DNA of 64,000 nucleotides from JAHDVS01 sp964370985. GTDB taxonomy: Bacteria > Actinomycetota > Thermoleophilia > Gaiellales > Gaiellaceae. The notes below the pieces were generated by a model. It did not search any database. It was not told where the DNA came from and saw only the letters and a list, made by a program, of their open reading frames with translations. Positions 1 to 8,581 of this stretch are shown one piece after another. Positions within the stretch are counted from its first letter, which is position 1. Each line of letters opens with the position of its first letter. The stretch spans positions 12,261-76,260 of the forward strand of contig CAYJLE010000012.1 of assembly GCA_964370985.1 (NCBI GenBank), read 5' to 3'. Position numbers and translations under genes: made by a program.

Positions 1-2
1 CG

Positions 3-926
3 CCGACCGGGGCGGTGCTCGTGGCCGCGTTCGCAATCGGGGCGGGACGGGTGTTTTCGGACGCGGCCGTGTTCGGAGCGGTCGCCGCGGTCGTGCCTCG
101 GACGGAGTTCGTGCGCGGCCAGGCGACGCTCGGCGCCGCCTGGGCGGTGGGGCTGCTCGCCGGGCCCGCGCTCGGCGGAGCGCTCGTGAGCGCGATCGGG
201 CCGGCCCGGTCGCTCGCGGCCGAGGCTGCGACGCTCGCTCTTGCCGCCCTCGTCGTCCGCACGACGAGGATCCATCTGGACGCCCCGGTCGTCGCCGCCC
301 GTCGCGCCGCGACGATCCTGCGAGACGGGATCCACTCGATCTTCGGCGACCCCGTGCTGCGAGCCGTCACGTTCCTCGGCGCGGGCTGGGCGCTCGCCTC
401 GGCGGGCGCCTGGGCCCTCGCCGTACCCCTCCTCCGTGACGAGCTCGGCCTCAGCTCGGCCCGCGCAGGCGTCGTGCTCGGTGCCGGCGCGCTCGCCGGA
501 ATCGCGGCCTCGCCGGTCGTGAGCGGGCTCACCCGCCGCCTGAGCGGGATCGGGATCCTGCGCCTGTCGATCCCGCTGTCCGCGCTCGCCACGGCTGCTG
601 TCGGCCTCTCGCCCGGCTTCGCGCTCGTGCTCGTCGCCTACACGGCGATGTCGCTCGCCGACTACGTGGCGACGGCCGCCTACATCGGCGAGCGCCAGAC
701 CCGGGCGGCGCTCGAGCTCCAGTCCACCGTCGGGATCCTCGGCCGGACGATCGTGATGCTGTCGCTCGCGGCCGGCTCCGCCGTAGCGAGCGCGCTCACG
801 GCGACGGTCTCCGTCCGTGCCCTGTACGTGGGGATGGCAGTCGCCACGGTCGCCGTGGTCGCGGTCGCGACACCGTTCCTGCTCCGCGCAGGTCGCAACG
901 CGCCCGCGCCGGCGACCTCGGCGTAA
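3..926 (+). CDS. MFS transporter, 5' end cut by the window edge
   Basis: This is the C-terminal part of a major facilitator superfamily permease. The frame is open to the left edge, so the true start lies outside the window; about 308 residues are visible. Alternating hydrophobic helices are clear, with GLLAGPALGGALVSAIGPAR resembling the conserved loop and helix of one MFS half, followed by a hydrophilic central linker (RTTRIHLDAP) and further helices. It should sit in the cytoplasmic membrane. The substrate cannot be read from this portion. It ends in an Ala/Pro-rich tail. Nothing visible links it functionally to the lipoprotein gene that follows 46 bases later. Confidence 0.8.
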   Translation, partial: PTGAVLVAAFAIGAGRVFSDAAVFGAVAAVVPRTEFVRGQATLGAAWAVGLLAGPALGGALVSAIGPARSLAAEAATLALAALVVRTTRIHLDAPVVAARRAATILRDGIHSIFGDPVLRAVTFLGAGWALASAGAWALAVPLLRDELGLSSARAGVVLGAGALAGIAASPVVSGLTRRLSGIGILRLSIPLSALATAAVGLSPGFALVLVAYTAMSLADYVATAAYIGERQTRAALELQSTVGILGRTIVMLSLAAGSAVASALTATVSVRALYVGMAVATVAVVAVATPFLLRAGRNAPAPATSA

Positions 927-972
927 ACCGTAGGCATTCTCTCCACCGCCGCGCACCGGGGCGTGCTGCACC

Positions 973-1992
973 ATGGAGGGCGTGAGAAAGCGCCTCTCCG
1001 TCGTCATCGCCGCGCTGGCAGTGCTCGCCGCTGGCTGCGGCGGCGAGCCCGACAACGCTGTCGAGGCCCCGCCACCTCGGCCGCCGCTCGCTGAGGCACT
1101 CGCGCTCCTACCGGCCGACGCCGACCTGCGCGATCAGATCCTGTTCGGAGATCTCGAGCGGCTGCGGGCCTTCTACCCCGACGCCGAGTCGTTCCGGGGC
1201 GCGCTCGCCGGCGTCTGGCTCCCGGACGCGCTGGCCCGCGCCGACGCCCCGCTCTGGCGCAGGTCGTACGGTTTCGGCCTCGGACGCGTCGATCGGTTCG
1301 TCTCGGGTGGGTTCCACCCGCACGAGGTGACGATCGCGATCGGTCGCTTCGAGCCTCGAAAGGTACTGGCGACGCTCCGGGCGAATGGCTACGCCGAGCG
1401 CGGGCGGATCCTGAGCCGGGGCGCCGATGGCTCCGTGGATCCGACGACCGCGGCCGGCCGTCTCTCCCTCAGTGCCCTCAGCCGCATCGCCGTTGACGAG
1501 GACAGGCTCGTCGCCGCCTCGACGACCGCTCTCGCGAAGGCGGCGCTCTCATCTGCGGGCGCCGCTTTGGAGGCGGACGTCCGGGTGGCCAGCGCGGCAC
1601 TCGCGCAGGTGACCGCGGCGGTCATCCTGCCGCCGGAGCTCGTCCGGCCGCCCACGGGTGTGCCCGTGAGGCTGCTCGCTGCCGAGCCGGCGATCCTCGT
1701 CGGCGCCGGGATCGACGACCAAGGGTCGAGCGACCGCACGGTCCGGATCGTGCTCGTCTACTCGGAGACATCCCAGGCCGCGAGCGAGGCCGAGCTCCTC
1801 GCATCGACGCTCGCGGCGGCGCCGCTCACGATCGGCGGCACCTTCGCGGATCTGTTCGACGGCCTGTCGGTGAGGGTCGTCAGCGGACGAGCAGTCGTCA
1901 TCAGCGGGAGGCTCGCCGTCGAGCAGAACCCGGGGGCGTGGCGGGGCCTGCTCGAGAGCGGGGACCTCGCCGTGCTCGTGCGCCAGCGATAG
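973..1992 (+). CDS. Hypothetical lipoprotein
   Basis: A 339-residue secreted lipoprotein of unknown function. The N terminus has a short basic stretch (EGVRKR), a hydrophobic core and the lipobox VLAAGC, so it should be lipid-anchored on the outer face of the membrane. The mature part is Ala/Leu-rich with mixed alpha/beta character and no catalytic motif I recognise. The ATG at 973 was chosen; a GTG at 982 would only shorten the basic region. It is convergent with the thioredoxin-like gene and the intervening 120 bases hold only a weak CCCGG/CCGGG hairpin near 2056-2072. Confidence 0.7.
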   Translation: MEGVRKRLSVVIAALAVLAAGCGGEPDNAVEAPPPRPPLAEALALLPADADLRDQILFGDLERLRAFYPDAESFRGALAGVWLPDALARADAPLWRRSYGFGLGRVDRFVSGGFHPHEVTIAIGRFEPRKVLATLRANGYAERGRILSRGADGSVDPTTAAGRLSLSALSRIAVDEDRLVAASTTALAKAALSSAGAALEADVRVASAALAQVTAAVILPPELVRPPTGVPVRLLAAEPAILVGAGIDDQGSSDRTVRIVLVYSETSQAASEAELLASTLAAAPLTIGGTFADLFDGLSVRVVSGRAVVISGRLAVEQNPGAWRGLLESGDLAVLVRQR

Positions 1993-2114
1993 AGCAAGCA
2001 GCGCGCGAGACCGAGTCCCGGTCGCAGCAGCTCGCCGACGATCGCCTCAGCAGATCCCGGTCCGGATCCGGGTGACATGGTCGTCGAGAGGCTCGACGGC
2101 GGACGAACGGGCGG

Positions 2115-2456
2115 TCACGCGACCCGTCCCCGCGCCAACGCCGTCCGGACCCAGTCGCTCGGCGGCAGCCCGGCCATGCCGTCGCTCTTGCGATAAACCC
2201 GGCAGGACATCGCGTAGTCGGTCCGGGCCTCGGAGCCCGGCTCGACGTCCCGCCCGTCGACACGGATGGTCGGCGAGCCGAGGAAGCGCAGGCGCTCGGC
2301 CGCCTCAGGATGCGGCACGTCGATCAGGTGCACCTCCGGATCGATCCCAAGCTCGGTCGCGACCTGCTCGACGAGCGCAAGCGCGCCCTCGTGATTGGGA
2401 CAGCCGTCGAAGTAGAGGATCTCGACCAACGGCCGCCCGTCCCTCTTCGTACTCAC
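2115..2456 (-). CDS. Thioredoxin-like protein of the metal-resistance neighbourhood
   Basis: A 113-residue single-domain thioredoxin-fold protein. The N-terminal strand ends in the redox motif YFDGCPNHEGA (Cys19), and a second conserved cysteine sits in the late YAMSCRVYR segment; the middle carries the cis-Pro-type segment GSPTIRVDGRDVEPG. Proteins of this type are often found beside ArsR regulators and mercury or arsenic enzymes, where they are thought to handle metal-bound or oxidised thiols. The GTG start follows a perfect AGGAGG (complement of 2461-2466). It lies 58 bases downstream of the ArsR gene on the same strand, so the two are probably co-transcribed. This homologue uses Cys, not TGA, at its active site. 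Confidence 0.75.
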   Translation of the reverse strand: MSTKRDGRPLVEILYFDGCPNHEGALALVEQVATELGIDPEVHLIDVPHPEAAERLRFLGSPTIRVDGRDVEPGSEARTDYAMSCRVYRKSDGMAGLPPSDWVRTALARGRVA

Positions 2457-2514
2457 GAAACCTCCTCGATGTGATGGCGGGGCTGCCCGACCGTGCCCGG
2501 ACCGCGGCGCATCC

Positions 2515-2865
2515 TCACCCTTCGATCCGGCGGCAGGCGGCGACGTGCTCGGCGTTCTTCTCGAGCAGCGCGTGCGCGAGGTCGATCATCTCGACAACGC
2601 GCTCGTCGGCGATCCGGTTGTAGACGACACGGTGCTCACGGCGGGTAGCGATGAACCCGCACCAGCGAAGGCAGGCGAGATGGTTGGACACCTTCGGCTG
2701 CGCGATGGCCAGGCGTGCGACGAGCTCGCCGACCGAGAGCTCGCCCTCGTCGCGGAGCAGCTCGAGGATCCGGACCCGGGTCGGGTCGCCGAGACCACGG
2801 AAGTACTTCGCCACGAGGTCGCTCCTGGCGGGAGCGTCGGGAAGCCGGAACGGAGCAAGTTGCAT
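2515..2865 (-). CDS. ArsR/SmtB-family metal sensor, CmtR-like
   Basis: A 116-residue winged-helix repressor. GDPTRVRILELL and the recognition region SVGELVARLAIAQPKVSNHL are typical of the ArsR family. Cys65 and Cys69 in HLACLRWCG plus Cys111 near the C terminus match the three-cysteine arrangement of CmtR, the cadmium/lead sensor of mycobacteria; that is family knowledge, the metal here is inference. The ATG at 2865 is preceded by AAAAGGGAG. The frame continues upstream but only as antisense of the divergent flavoprotein gene. It is transcribed divergently from the Sec-containing reductase across a 72-base AT-rich gap and probably represses both directions. Confidence 0.85.
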   Translation of the reverse strand: MQLAPFRLPDAPARSDLVAKYFRGLGDPTRVRILELLRDEGELSVGELVARLAIAQPKVSNHLACLRWCGFIATRREHRVVYNRIADERVVEMIDLAHALLEKNAEHVAACRRIEG

Positions 2866-2937
2866 GAACTCCCTTTTCTGATATAAGATTTCACCAATAT
2901 AACACAGCCATGACTCGAGCCGACGAAGGGAGCCCGG
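2866..2937. promoter_or_regulatory. Divergent promoter/operator between the CmtR-like gene and the Sec flavoprotein gene
   Basis: This short region is strikingly AT-rich in a GC-rich genome. It contains an imperfect inverted repeat with arms GATATAAG (2880-2887) and AATATAAC (2896-2903), matching at five of eight positions, typical in size for an ArsR-family operator. Shine-Dalgarno sequences for both flanking genes lie at its ends (AAAAGGGAG leftward, AAGGGAG at about 2926 rightward). The AT content would also serve as -10 elements for both promoters. Confidence 0.5.
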
Positions 2938-4338
2938 ATGGCCCGCAACTACGACGTGATCGTGATCGGAGCCGGCATGGGTGGTATCGCGGCCGCCAAC
3001 CGGGCCGTGGCCCGCGGTGCTCGCGTGGCCCTGATCGAGGCGGGCGCGATCGGCGGCACCTGAATCAACGTGGGGTGCATCCCCACCAAGGCCCTGGTCA
3101 GGTCCGCCGAAGCGATTCACACTGCCCGCCGCGGAGCCGAGTTCGGCTTCCGCGCCGAGGTCGAGGTCGACTTCCCGAGCGTCGTCGCCCGCAAGAACAA
3201 GCTCGTGTCGGCCGTGCGCGGCGGCCTCGAGCGAAGCCTGGAGGGAAACCCGCGAATCGAGCTGGTTCGTGGCTGGGCCCGGTTCGAGCACCCCGGCCGG
3301 ATCGTCGTCGACGGCCACGAGCTCGAGAGCGAGCGGGTGATCGTCGCCTCCGGCGTCCAGCCCCACATACCCGCGATCCCCGGCCTCGGTGAGGTTCCGT
3401 ACCTCACGAACGAGACGGTGATGGATCTCGAGGAGCTGCCGGAGCGATTGATCGTGCTCGGGGGCGGCGCCGAGGGGCTCGAGTTCGGGCAGGCCTTTCG
3501 CCGCTTCGGGAGCAAGGTAACGATCGTGCAGCGCAACCGCCGCCTGGCTCCGAACCATGACCCCGAGATCTCGCAGGCGATCGAGCAGATCCTGCGCGAC
3601 GAAGGTCTCGAGATCCTCACCGAGACCACACCGCGGCGCGTCGAGCGCCGAGCCGGCGCGGTCGTCCTCGAGACCGGCGACGGCCGGACGATCGAAGGGG
3701 ACGCGCTGCTCGTCAGCACCGGCCGAAAGCCACACGACCTCCGGGAGCTCGGTATCGGCGAGGCCGGCATCGAGGGCGACCTCGAGCGGGGAATCGCGAT
3801 CGACGAGGAGCTGCGGACGAGCGCACCCGGCGTCTTCGCGATCGGCGACGTGCTGGGCCGCGTCCAGCACACCCACTTCGCCACCTACACGGCCGGCATC
3901 GCGGTCGCGAACGCGCTCGGGGGCGAGCACGTTCGCTACTCGCTCGGTCGCGTGCCGGGCGCGATCTTCACCGACCCCGAGATCGCCAGCGTCGGCCTCA
4001 CCGCCGAGGAGGCGCGGGCGCAGGGACGCAAGGTGAAGATCGGCAAGCAGGAGATGGCCAAGGTCGGGCGTGCCCGGGCCATGGGAGAGACCCGGGGCTT
4101 CGTCAAGTTCGTCGTCGACGCCGAGACCGACGAGCTGCTCGGCATGCACGTGCTCGCCTACCACGGTGCCGACCTGCTCGCCCAGGGCGTGATCGCGATG
4201 AACGGAACCGGGACGCTGGCCCCGCTCACGGACTGCGTCTGCATCCATCCGACCCTCTCCGAGGGGGTGAAGGCAGCGGCCGGCAATCTGCAGCCGGCCG
4301 AGATCCCGGACGCCGCGGGCGACCTGCCGGTGCGCTGA
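2938..4338 (+). CDS. Selenocysteine-containing class I pyridine nucleotide-disulfide oxidoreductase (MerA/Lpd-like)
   Basis: A 466-residue FAD enzyme read through an in-frame TGA at 3061-3063. ATG 2938 follows AAGGGAG. Residues 6-16 hold the FAD-binding GAGMGG loop. The redox site reads GGT-U42-INVGC47-IPTKAL: the TGA stands exactly where the first cysteine of CxxxxC belongs. NAD(P)-binding VLGGGAEGLEFGQ, the late FAD motif GVFAIGDV, and the catalytic dyad HPTLSE near the C terminus are present. It lacks the C-terminal vicinal Cys pair of true MerA, so mercury reduction is not implied; a disulfide, metal or selenium substrate is possible. It is divergent from a CmtR-like sensor. A normal gene caller would start it downstream of the FAD domain. 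Sec insertion is inferred; an alternative is a pseudogene, unlikely given the intact remainder. Confidence 0.85.
3070..3105 (+). promoter_or_regulatory. Candidate SECIS hairpins of the first Sec flavoprotein gene
   Basis: Two hairpins follow the TGA. The first is a perfect 6-bp stem GTGGGG (3070-3075) and CCCCAC (3081-3086) with loop TGCAT, 12 bases from the TGA. The second is GGCCCT (3090-3095), loop GGTC (3096-3099), AGGTCC (3100-3105), one C-T mismatch, with the loop 32 bases after the TGA. GGUC is also the apical loop of the E. coli fdhF SECIS. Either could be functional; the second is positioned identically in the paralogue at 17468. Confidence 0.5.
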
Positions 4339-4345
4339 CAGGCCG

Positions 4346-5728
4346 CTAGCCGTCAGGGAGGTGCCAGCGGCGAGGCGCGATCAGATCGTCGGCCGCGCCC
4401 GGCCCCCACGTGCCGGCCGGGTACGCCTGAACAGGCGGGGGGCTCTCGAGCAGCGGGGTGGCGACCTCCCAGAGGCGCTCGATCCCGTCCGCGCGGGTGA
4501 ACAGCGTGCGGTCGCCGATCATGGCGTCGTGGATCAGTCGCTCGTACGCCTCGAGCCGGTTGGACGTGCAGAACGAGCCCTCGTAGGCGAAGGTCATCCG
4601 TGCCGGCCCGATCGCCATCGTCGCACCGGGCACCTTGGCGAGGAACTCGGCCGAGATCCCGCCGGGGTCGGCCAGATCGAAAACCAGCTTGTTCGGGCAG
4701 AAGCCGTCGCCGTCGAACATGCGCAGCCGCGGTCTCTTGAAGGCGATCGTGGTCACGCGCCGGCCCTCCGCGAGCCGCTTGCCAGTGCGCAGGTAGAAGG
4801 GCACCCCCGCCCAGCGCGCGTTGTCGATCCGCACCTCGAGCGCGACGAACGTGTCGGTCTGCGAGCCGCGGGCGACACCCTCCTCGGTGAGGTAGCCGTC
4901 GTACTGGCCGCGGACCACGCGAGTCGGGTCGATCGGCTCCAGCGAGCGGAAGACCCTCACTTTCTCGTCGACGAGCGCCTTCGCGTCGAGGGAGGCCGGC
5001 GGCTCCATCGCAACGAAGCCGAGCACCTGGAAGAGGTGCGTGACGACCATGTCGCGGAAAGCGCCGGTGGACTCGTAGAAGCCGGCCCGCGAGCCGATCG
5101 AGAGCGTCTCGGGGACGTCGATCTGGACGTGGTCGATGTGGTCGCGATTCCAGACCGGCTCGAACAGGCCGTTCGCGAAGCGCAGCGCGAGGATGTTCTG
5201 GACCGTCTCCTTGCCGAGGAAGTGGTCGATGCGAAAGACCTGCGACTCCTCGAAGGCCGAGTGCACCGCGGCGTTGAGCGTGCGGGCCGAAGCGAGGTCG
5301 GTGCCGAACGGCTTCTCCACGATCACGCGCGCACCCTCCGCGAGCCCGGCGTGCCCGAGTGTCTCGATGATCCTCACCATCGCCGCGGGCGGCACCGACA
5401 GGTAGTGGAGCCGGCGCGGGCCGGAGCCGAGCTCCGCCTCGGCCCGCTCGACCGTCGCGGCGAGCGCGCCGAAGTCGCCCGCGTCGGAGGGCACATACGA
5501 GAGCAGACGAGCGAAGTCCCGCCACGCCTCCTCCGCTACCTCGCAGTGGCCGAACTCGTCGACGGCTGCGCGGGCGAAGAGGCGAAACTCCTCGTTCGAA
5601 AGGCTCTTCCGCGAGGTGCCGATGATCCGGCAGCTCTTCGGGAGGAGCCCCGCGACGGCCAGGCGAAAGAGCCCGGGCAGGAGCTTTCGCCTCGCGAGGT
5701 CTCCGGTCGACCCGAAGAGCACGATCAC
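4346..5728 (-). CDS. zwf: Glucose-6-phosphate 1-dehydrogenase
   Basis: Oxidises glucose 6-phosphate to 6-phosphogluconolactone with NAD(P)+, the entry step of the oxidative pentose phosphate pathway. The nucleotide-binding motif GSTGDLARRK, the VEKPFG segment and the catalytic signature RIDHFLGKE are all present, and the C terminus AYPAGTWGP is family-typical. From GTG 5728 the protein is 460 residues, close to normal for the family. An alternative CTG at 5758 would overlap the glk stop and add ten residues; no ATG exists between. It lies directly downstream of glucokinase on the same strand, a logical glucose-to-NADPH pair that could feed the many thiol reductases in this window. Confidence 0.9.
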   Translation of the reverse strand: MIVLFGSTGDLARRKLLPGLFRLAVAGLLPKSCRIIGTSRKSLSNEEFRLFARAAVDEFGHCEVAEEAWRDFARLLSYVPSDAGDFGALAATVERAEAELGSGPRRLHYLSVPPAAMVRIIETLGHAGLAEGARVIVEKPFGTDLASARTLNAAVHSAFEESQVFRIDHFLGKETVQNILALRFANGLFEPVWNRDHIDHVQIDVPETLSIGSRAGFYESTGAFRDMVVTHLFQVLGFVAMEPPASLDAKALVDEKVRVFRSLEPIDPTRVVRGQYDGYLTEEGVARGSQTDTFVALEVRIDNARWAGVPFYLRTGKRLAEGRRVTTIAFKRPRLRMFDGDGFCPNKLVFDLADPGGISAEFLAKVPGATMAIGPARMTFAYEGSFCTSNRLEAYERLIHDAMIGDRTLFTRADGIERLWEVATPLLESPPPVQAYPAGTWGPGAADDLIAPRRWHLPDG

Positions 5729-5754
5729 GCGATCGTCCGGGACAGGGACGTGCT

Positions 5755-6708
5755 TCAGCTCGCACCGCCCGCGGCGACCCGGGCTGCTCCGAGCAGCGCC
5801 GTCAGCTCGTTGAGGATGACGAGCACGGGGATCCGCTCCAGCATGGCGGAGAAGCGCCCCTTGTCCACGAAGGCCCGCATGAAGCCGCCTTCCCGGAGGC
5901 GGGGCAGGATCTTCGGAGCGATGCCGCCGCCGAGGTAGACGCCGCCGGTGGCCATCAGGGTCAACGCCACGTTCCCGGCCTGCGCGCCGTAGATGGAGAT
6001 CATCAGGTCGAGCGCGCGCAGGCACGTCTCGTCGCCCCCTTCGAGCGCCGCGTGCGCGATCGCCGCGCCGTCGAGCGCAACCGCCGGCATCTCCCCGCTC
6101 GTGTCGAGCAGGTACCGATAGATGTTGACGAGACCCAGCCCGGAGCAGACGCGCTCGTAGCTGACATGGCCGTGCTCCCGGGCGAGGTAGCGGCGCAGGC
6201 CGTCCTCGAGCTCGTTCCGCGGCGCGAAGTCGGTGTGGCCACCCTCCGTCGCGAAGACGTGGTGGCGCTCGCCGTCCCAGTAGAGGCCGGCCTGGCCGAG
6301 ACCGGTGCCCGCGGAGACGACGGCGATGTTGCCGGTCGCGCTCGGGGCGCCCTGGTTGAGGACGGCGAGATCGTCCGGGCCGAGATCGGCGAGGCCGTGC
6401 GCGCTCGCCTCGAGGTCGTTGAGGAGGATGACGCCGTCCGTGCCGGCAACGCCCGCGACGCCCGCGGCGTCCACAGGCCAGGCGAGGTTCGTCGTGTCCG
6501 CGCAGCGCCCGCCCTTGACGGGGCCGGCAACGCCGAATGCGGCGTGCTCGACCTTCGCCGGGTGGGCGGCCAGGAACGCGCGCACCATCTGCTCGAGCCC
6601 GTCGTGCTCGCGGCTCGCGTAGATCTCGAGCGCCGCCGGCTCGCGCCCGCCGCCGCCGAAGAGCGCGAGCCGCGTGCTCGTCCCGCCGATGTCGCCGGCG
6701 AGGATCAC
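5755..6708 (-). CDS. glk: Glucokinase (Glk family)
   Basis: Phosphorylates glucose to glucose 6-phosphate with ATP. The ASKHA phosphate-binding motif LAGDIGGTSTRLALF is at the N terminus, VISAGTGLGQAG-type second phosphate loop (VVSAGTGLGQ) and the adenosine region GGVYLGGGIAPK follow. The order and length (317 residues from GTG 6708) fit the E. coli Glk family rather than ROK kinases. The frame extends further upstream, but that extension is low-complexity and lacks homology-like features, so GTG 6708 was chosen. It is followed at once by zwf; its stop falls just before the zwf start. Confidence 0.9.
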   Translation of the reverse strand: MILAGDIGGTSTRLALFGGGGREPAALEIYASREHDGLEQMVRAFLAAHPAKVEHAAFGVAGPVKGGRCADTTNLAWPVDAAGVAGVAGTDGVILLNDLEASAHGLADLGPDDLAVLNQGAPSATGNIAVVSAGTGLGQAGLYWDGERHHVFATEGGHTDFAPRNELEDGLRRYLAREHGHVSYERVCSGLGLVNIYRYLLDTSGEMPAVALDGAAIAHAALEGGDETCLRALDLMISIYGAQAGNVALTLMATGGVYLGGGIAPKILPRLREGGFMRAFVDKGRFSAMLERIPVLVILNELTALLGAARVAAGGAS

Positions 6709-6925
6709 CGTCCCAGTTCGATCACGCCAACTTGCATCCCAGGCCCCCGTTCGGTCGCGGTACCCACGTCCTTCGACCCGGATCCCCCGGCCAAGATTCA
6801 CCCCTCCGGGCGAGGCACCCACGAGCTAGGTTAGGTGATCCCGTTCGCGGCGCCTGGCACGGAAGCCTCCGAGCCGCCACAGCCACGCTCTTTCGCACCG
6901 GCGAATCCCGCTCACGAGCCGCCCC

Positions 6926-6931
6926 TACAAT
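6926..6931 (+). promoter_or_regulatory. -10 box of the tRNA-Ser gene
   Basis: TACAAT lies 11 bases upstream of the mature tRNA 5' end. No convincing -35 hexamer is visible at the expected spacing. The 6709-6925 stretch upstream shows nothing else that I can support. Confidence 0.5.
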
Positions 6932-6942
6932 AGAGAGCGTCC

Positions 6943-7033
6943 GGAGAGGTGTCCGAGTTGGCCTAAGGAGCGCGACTGGAAATCGCGTACCCGGTTACAA
7001 GCTGGGTCGCGGGTTCGAATCCCGCCCTCTCCG
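6943..7033 (+). tRNA. tRNA-Ser (anticodon GGA)
   Basis: Acceptor stem GGAGAGG (6943-6949) pairs with CCTCTCC (7026-7032), with discriminator G at 7033. The anticodon loop CTGGAAA places GGA at 6978-6980, reading UCC. A long variable arm (TACCCGGTTACAAGCTGGGT) follows the anticodon stem, as in class II serine tRNAs, and the T loop is TTCGAATC. CCA is not encoded. Confidence 0.95.
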
Positions 7034-7070
7034 CTTCGAGCACGAGCGCCGGGGCAGCCCGGCTTTCCGC

Positions 7071-7586
7071 TCAGCCCCCGGTCGCCTGGGCGACGTACGC
7101 GGCGACGTCCGCGATCTCCTGCTCGGAGAGCTGCGAGAGCGCCGGCATCGCGCCGCGGCCGTTCGTGACGAGCTCGACGACGAGCTCCGGGGCCGGCTTC
7201 GACGCGTCGAGGCTCGGCCCGACCGCGCCGGTCGCGCCGGCGTCCGCGAGCGTGTGACACCCGGCGCATCCCGCCGCGGCGAACACCTCCTTGCCGGCCA
7301 CTGGGTCGCCCGCCGTCTCGGGCGGCAGCGCCGTCTCGGGCGCGGAGGTCTCCGTCTCCCGGGGCTGCGTCTCCGCGGGCGTTGCCGCCTCGACCTCCTC
7401 CTCGGTGCCGAGAACCTCGACCGCGGCCAGCGTCCCGCCCACGAGGACGAGCGCGACGAGGAAGAACGCGCCGAGGTTCCGGCCGGGGAAGCCAGGGTCG
7501 CGCCGGGGCAGCACGAGGGCAGCCGCGAGACTGGAGACCACGAGGACGCCGCAGACGACCGCGAGGATGATCTCGTTCGTACTCAC
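7071..7586 (-). CDS. Membrane-anchored c-type cytochrome
   Basis: A 171-residue protein with two N-terminal hydrophobic segments (about residues 5-26 and 38-60), an acidic/Pro/Thr-rich linker, and a C-terminal cytochrome c domain. Haem is attached at CAGCH and the distal Met ligand is likely in GAMPAL. The haem domain should face outside the membrane, acting as an electron carrier to a terminal oxidase or from a dehydrogenase. The CcdA-TlpA genes at 27-28 kb could serve haem ligation thiols. It is divergent from uppP with only 26 bases between start codons. Confidence 0.85.
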   Translation of the reverse strand: MSTNEIILAVVCGVLVVSSLAAALVLPRRDPGFPGRNLGAFFLVALVLVGGTLAAVEVLGTEEEVEAATPAETQPRETETSAPETALPPETAGDPVAGKEVFAAAGCAGCHTLADAGATGAVGPSLDASKPAPELVVELVTNGRGAMPALSQLSEQEIADVAAYVAQATGG

Positions 7587-7612
7587 CCGGCGTCGATACG
7601 ATACCCCGTCTC

Positions 7613-8551
7613 GTGCGCCGCGTCTGGATCTACGCCATCTCGGGCGCGGCCCTGCTCAGCGCGATCATCCTCGCGGCCGCAGGCGCCGGCGAGGTTCCGG
7701 GCGCGCTGACGGACTGGCAGGCGCTCACGCTCGGCACGGTGCAGGGGCTCACCGAGCTCTTGCCGATCTCGTCGTCCGGCCACCTGATCGCGGTGCCCTG
7801 GCTGGCCGACTGGACGTACCTCGAGACCCACGACGAGTTCAACCAGACGTTCGACGTCGCGCTCCACCTGGGGACGCTGGTCGCGGTCGTCGCGTACTTC
7901 TGGGGCGACGTCCTGCGCCTCCTCGGGGCACTGCTCGGCTCCCTGTCGCGCCGGCGGATCGAGAGCGCCGACGAGCGGGTCGCGTGGTTCGTCGTGGTCG
8001 CGACGATTCCGGCGGCGCTGGCGGGAGCGCTCGGAGAGGACGCGATCGCGGAGCACCTGGGCGAGCCCTGGCAGATCGCGATCTTCTTGACCGTGTTCGG
8101 CGTCCTGCTCTGGGTCGCCGACCGCGCCCGGCAGGACCGCGGCATGGCCGACCTCGGCGTTGGCCACGCCGTCATGATGGGCGTCGCTCAGAGCCTCGCG
8201 CTGATGCCGGGCGTGTCCCGCTCGGGAATCACGATCACGACCGGCCGCTTCCTCGGTCTCGACCGCGACTCGGCCGCGCGGTTCTCGTTCCTGCTCCTGA
8301 TCCCGACCGTGCTCGGCGCCGTCGTCTGGAAAGGTGTCAACGACGTGCTGCTCGGGGACCTCCCCGACGGGTGGAAGGGCCCGTTCGTCGTCGGGACGCT
8401 CGCCGCGATCGGCAGCGGCCTGCTCGCGATCCGGGGGCTGCTCGGCTACGTGCGCCGCCACGACTACTCGGTATTCGTCGTCTATCGGCTGATCGCCGCC
8501 GCCGTGATCCTGCTCCTGATCGCGACCGGCGTCCGCGCGGCCACGTTCTGA
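7613..8551 (+). CDS. uppP: Undecaprenyl-diphosphatase
   Basis: Integral membrane phosphatase that recycles undecaprenyl diphosphate to the monophosphate carrier for cell-wall synthesis (UppP/BacA family). The two family motifs are visible: GLTELLPISSSGHL near residue 45 and LMPGVSRSGITI in the second half. 312 residues with 7-8 hydrophobic helices is slightly longer than usual because of an extended N-terminal helix. GTG 7613 is preceded by TACGAT at 7597-7602, which suggests a leaderless or very short-leader transcript. It overlaps the promoter region of the divergent cytochrome gene. Confidence 0.93.
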   Translation: MRRVWIYAISGAALLSAIILAAAGAGEVPGALTDWQALTLGTVQGLTELLPISSSGHLIAVPWLADWTYLETHDEFNQTFDVALHLGTLVAVVAYFWGDVLRLLGALLGSLSRRRIESADERVAWFVVVATIPAALAGALGEDAIAEHLGEPWQIAIFLTVFGVLLWVADRARQDRGMADLGVGHAVMMGVAQSLALMPGVSRSGITITTGRFLGLDRDSAARFSFLLLIPTVLGAVVWKGVNDVLLGDLPDGWKGPFVVGTLAAIGSGLLAIRGLLGYVRRHDYSVFVVYRLIAAAVILLLIATGVRAATF

Positions 8552-8581
8552 CCGTCGGGCGCGTCCGCTAGCCTCGGGCGG

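Noticed and set aside
2866..4248. N-terminal extension of the ArsR frame
   Set aside because: It is the complement of the Sec flavoprotein gene; the ArsR protein begins at the ATG at 2865 with a good ribosome-binding site.
2938..4338. Calling the Sec flavoprotein a true mercuric reductase (merA)
   Set aside because: No C-terminal vicinal Cys pair, no N-terminal HMA domain, and HPTLSE rather than the Tyr-containing MerA-like segment; only the fold family is supported.
5729..6025. N-terminal extension of zwf into glk
   Set aside because: It is an out-of-frame shadow of glk; the NAD(P)-binding motif begins just after the chosen start.
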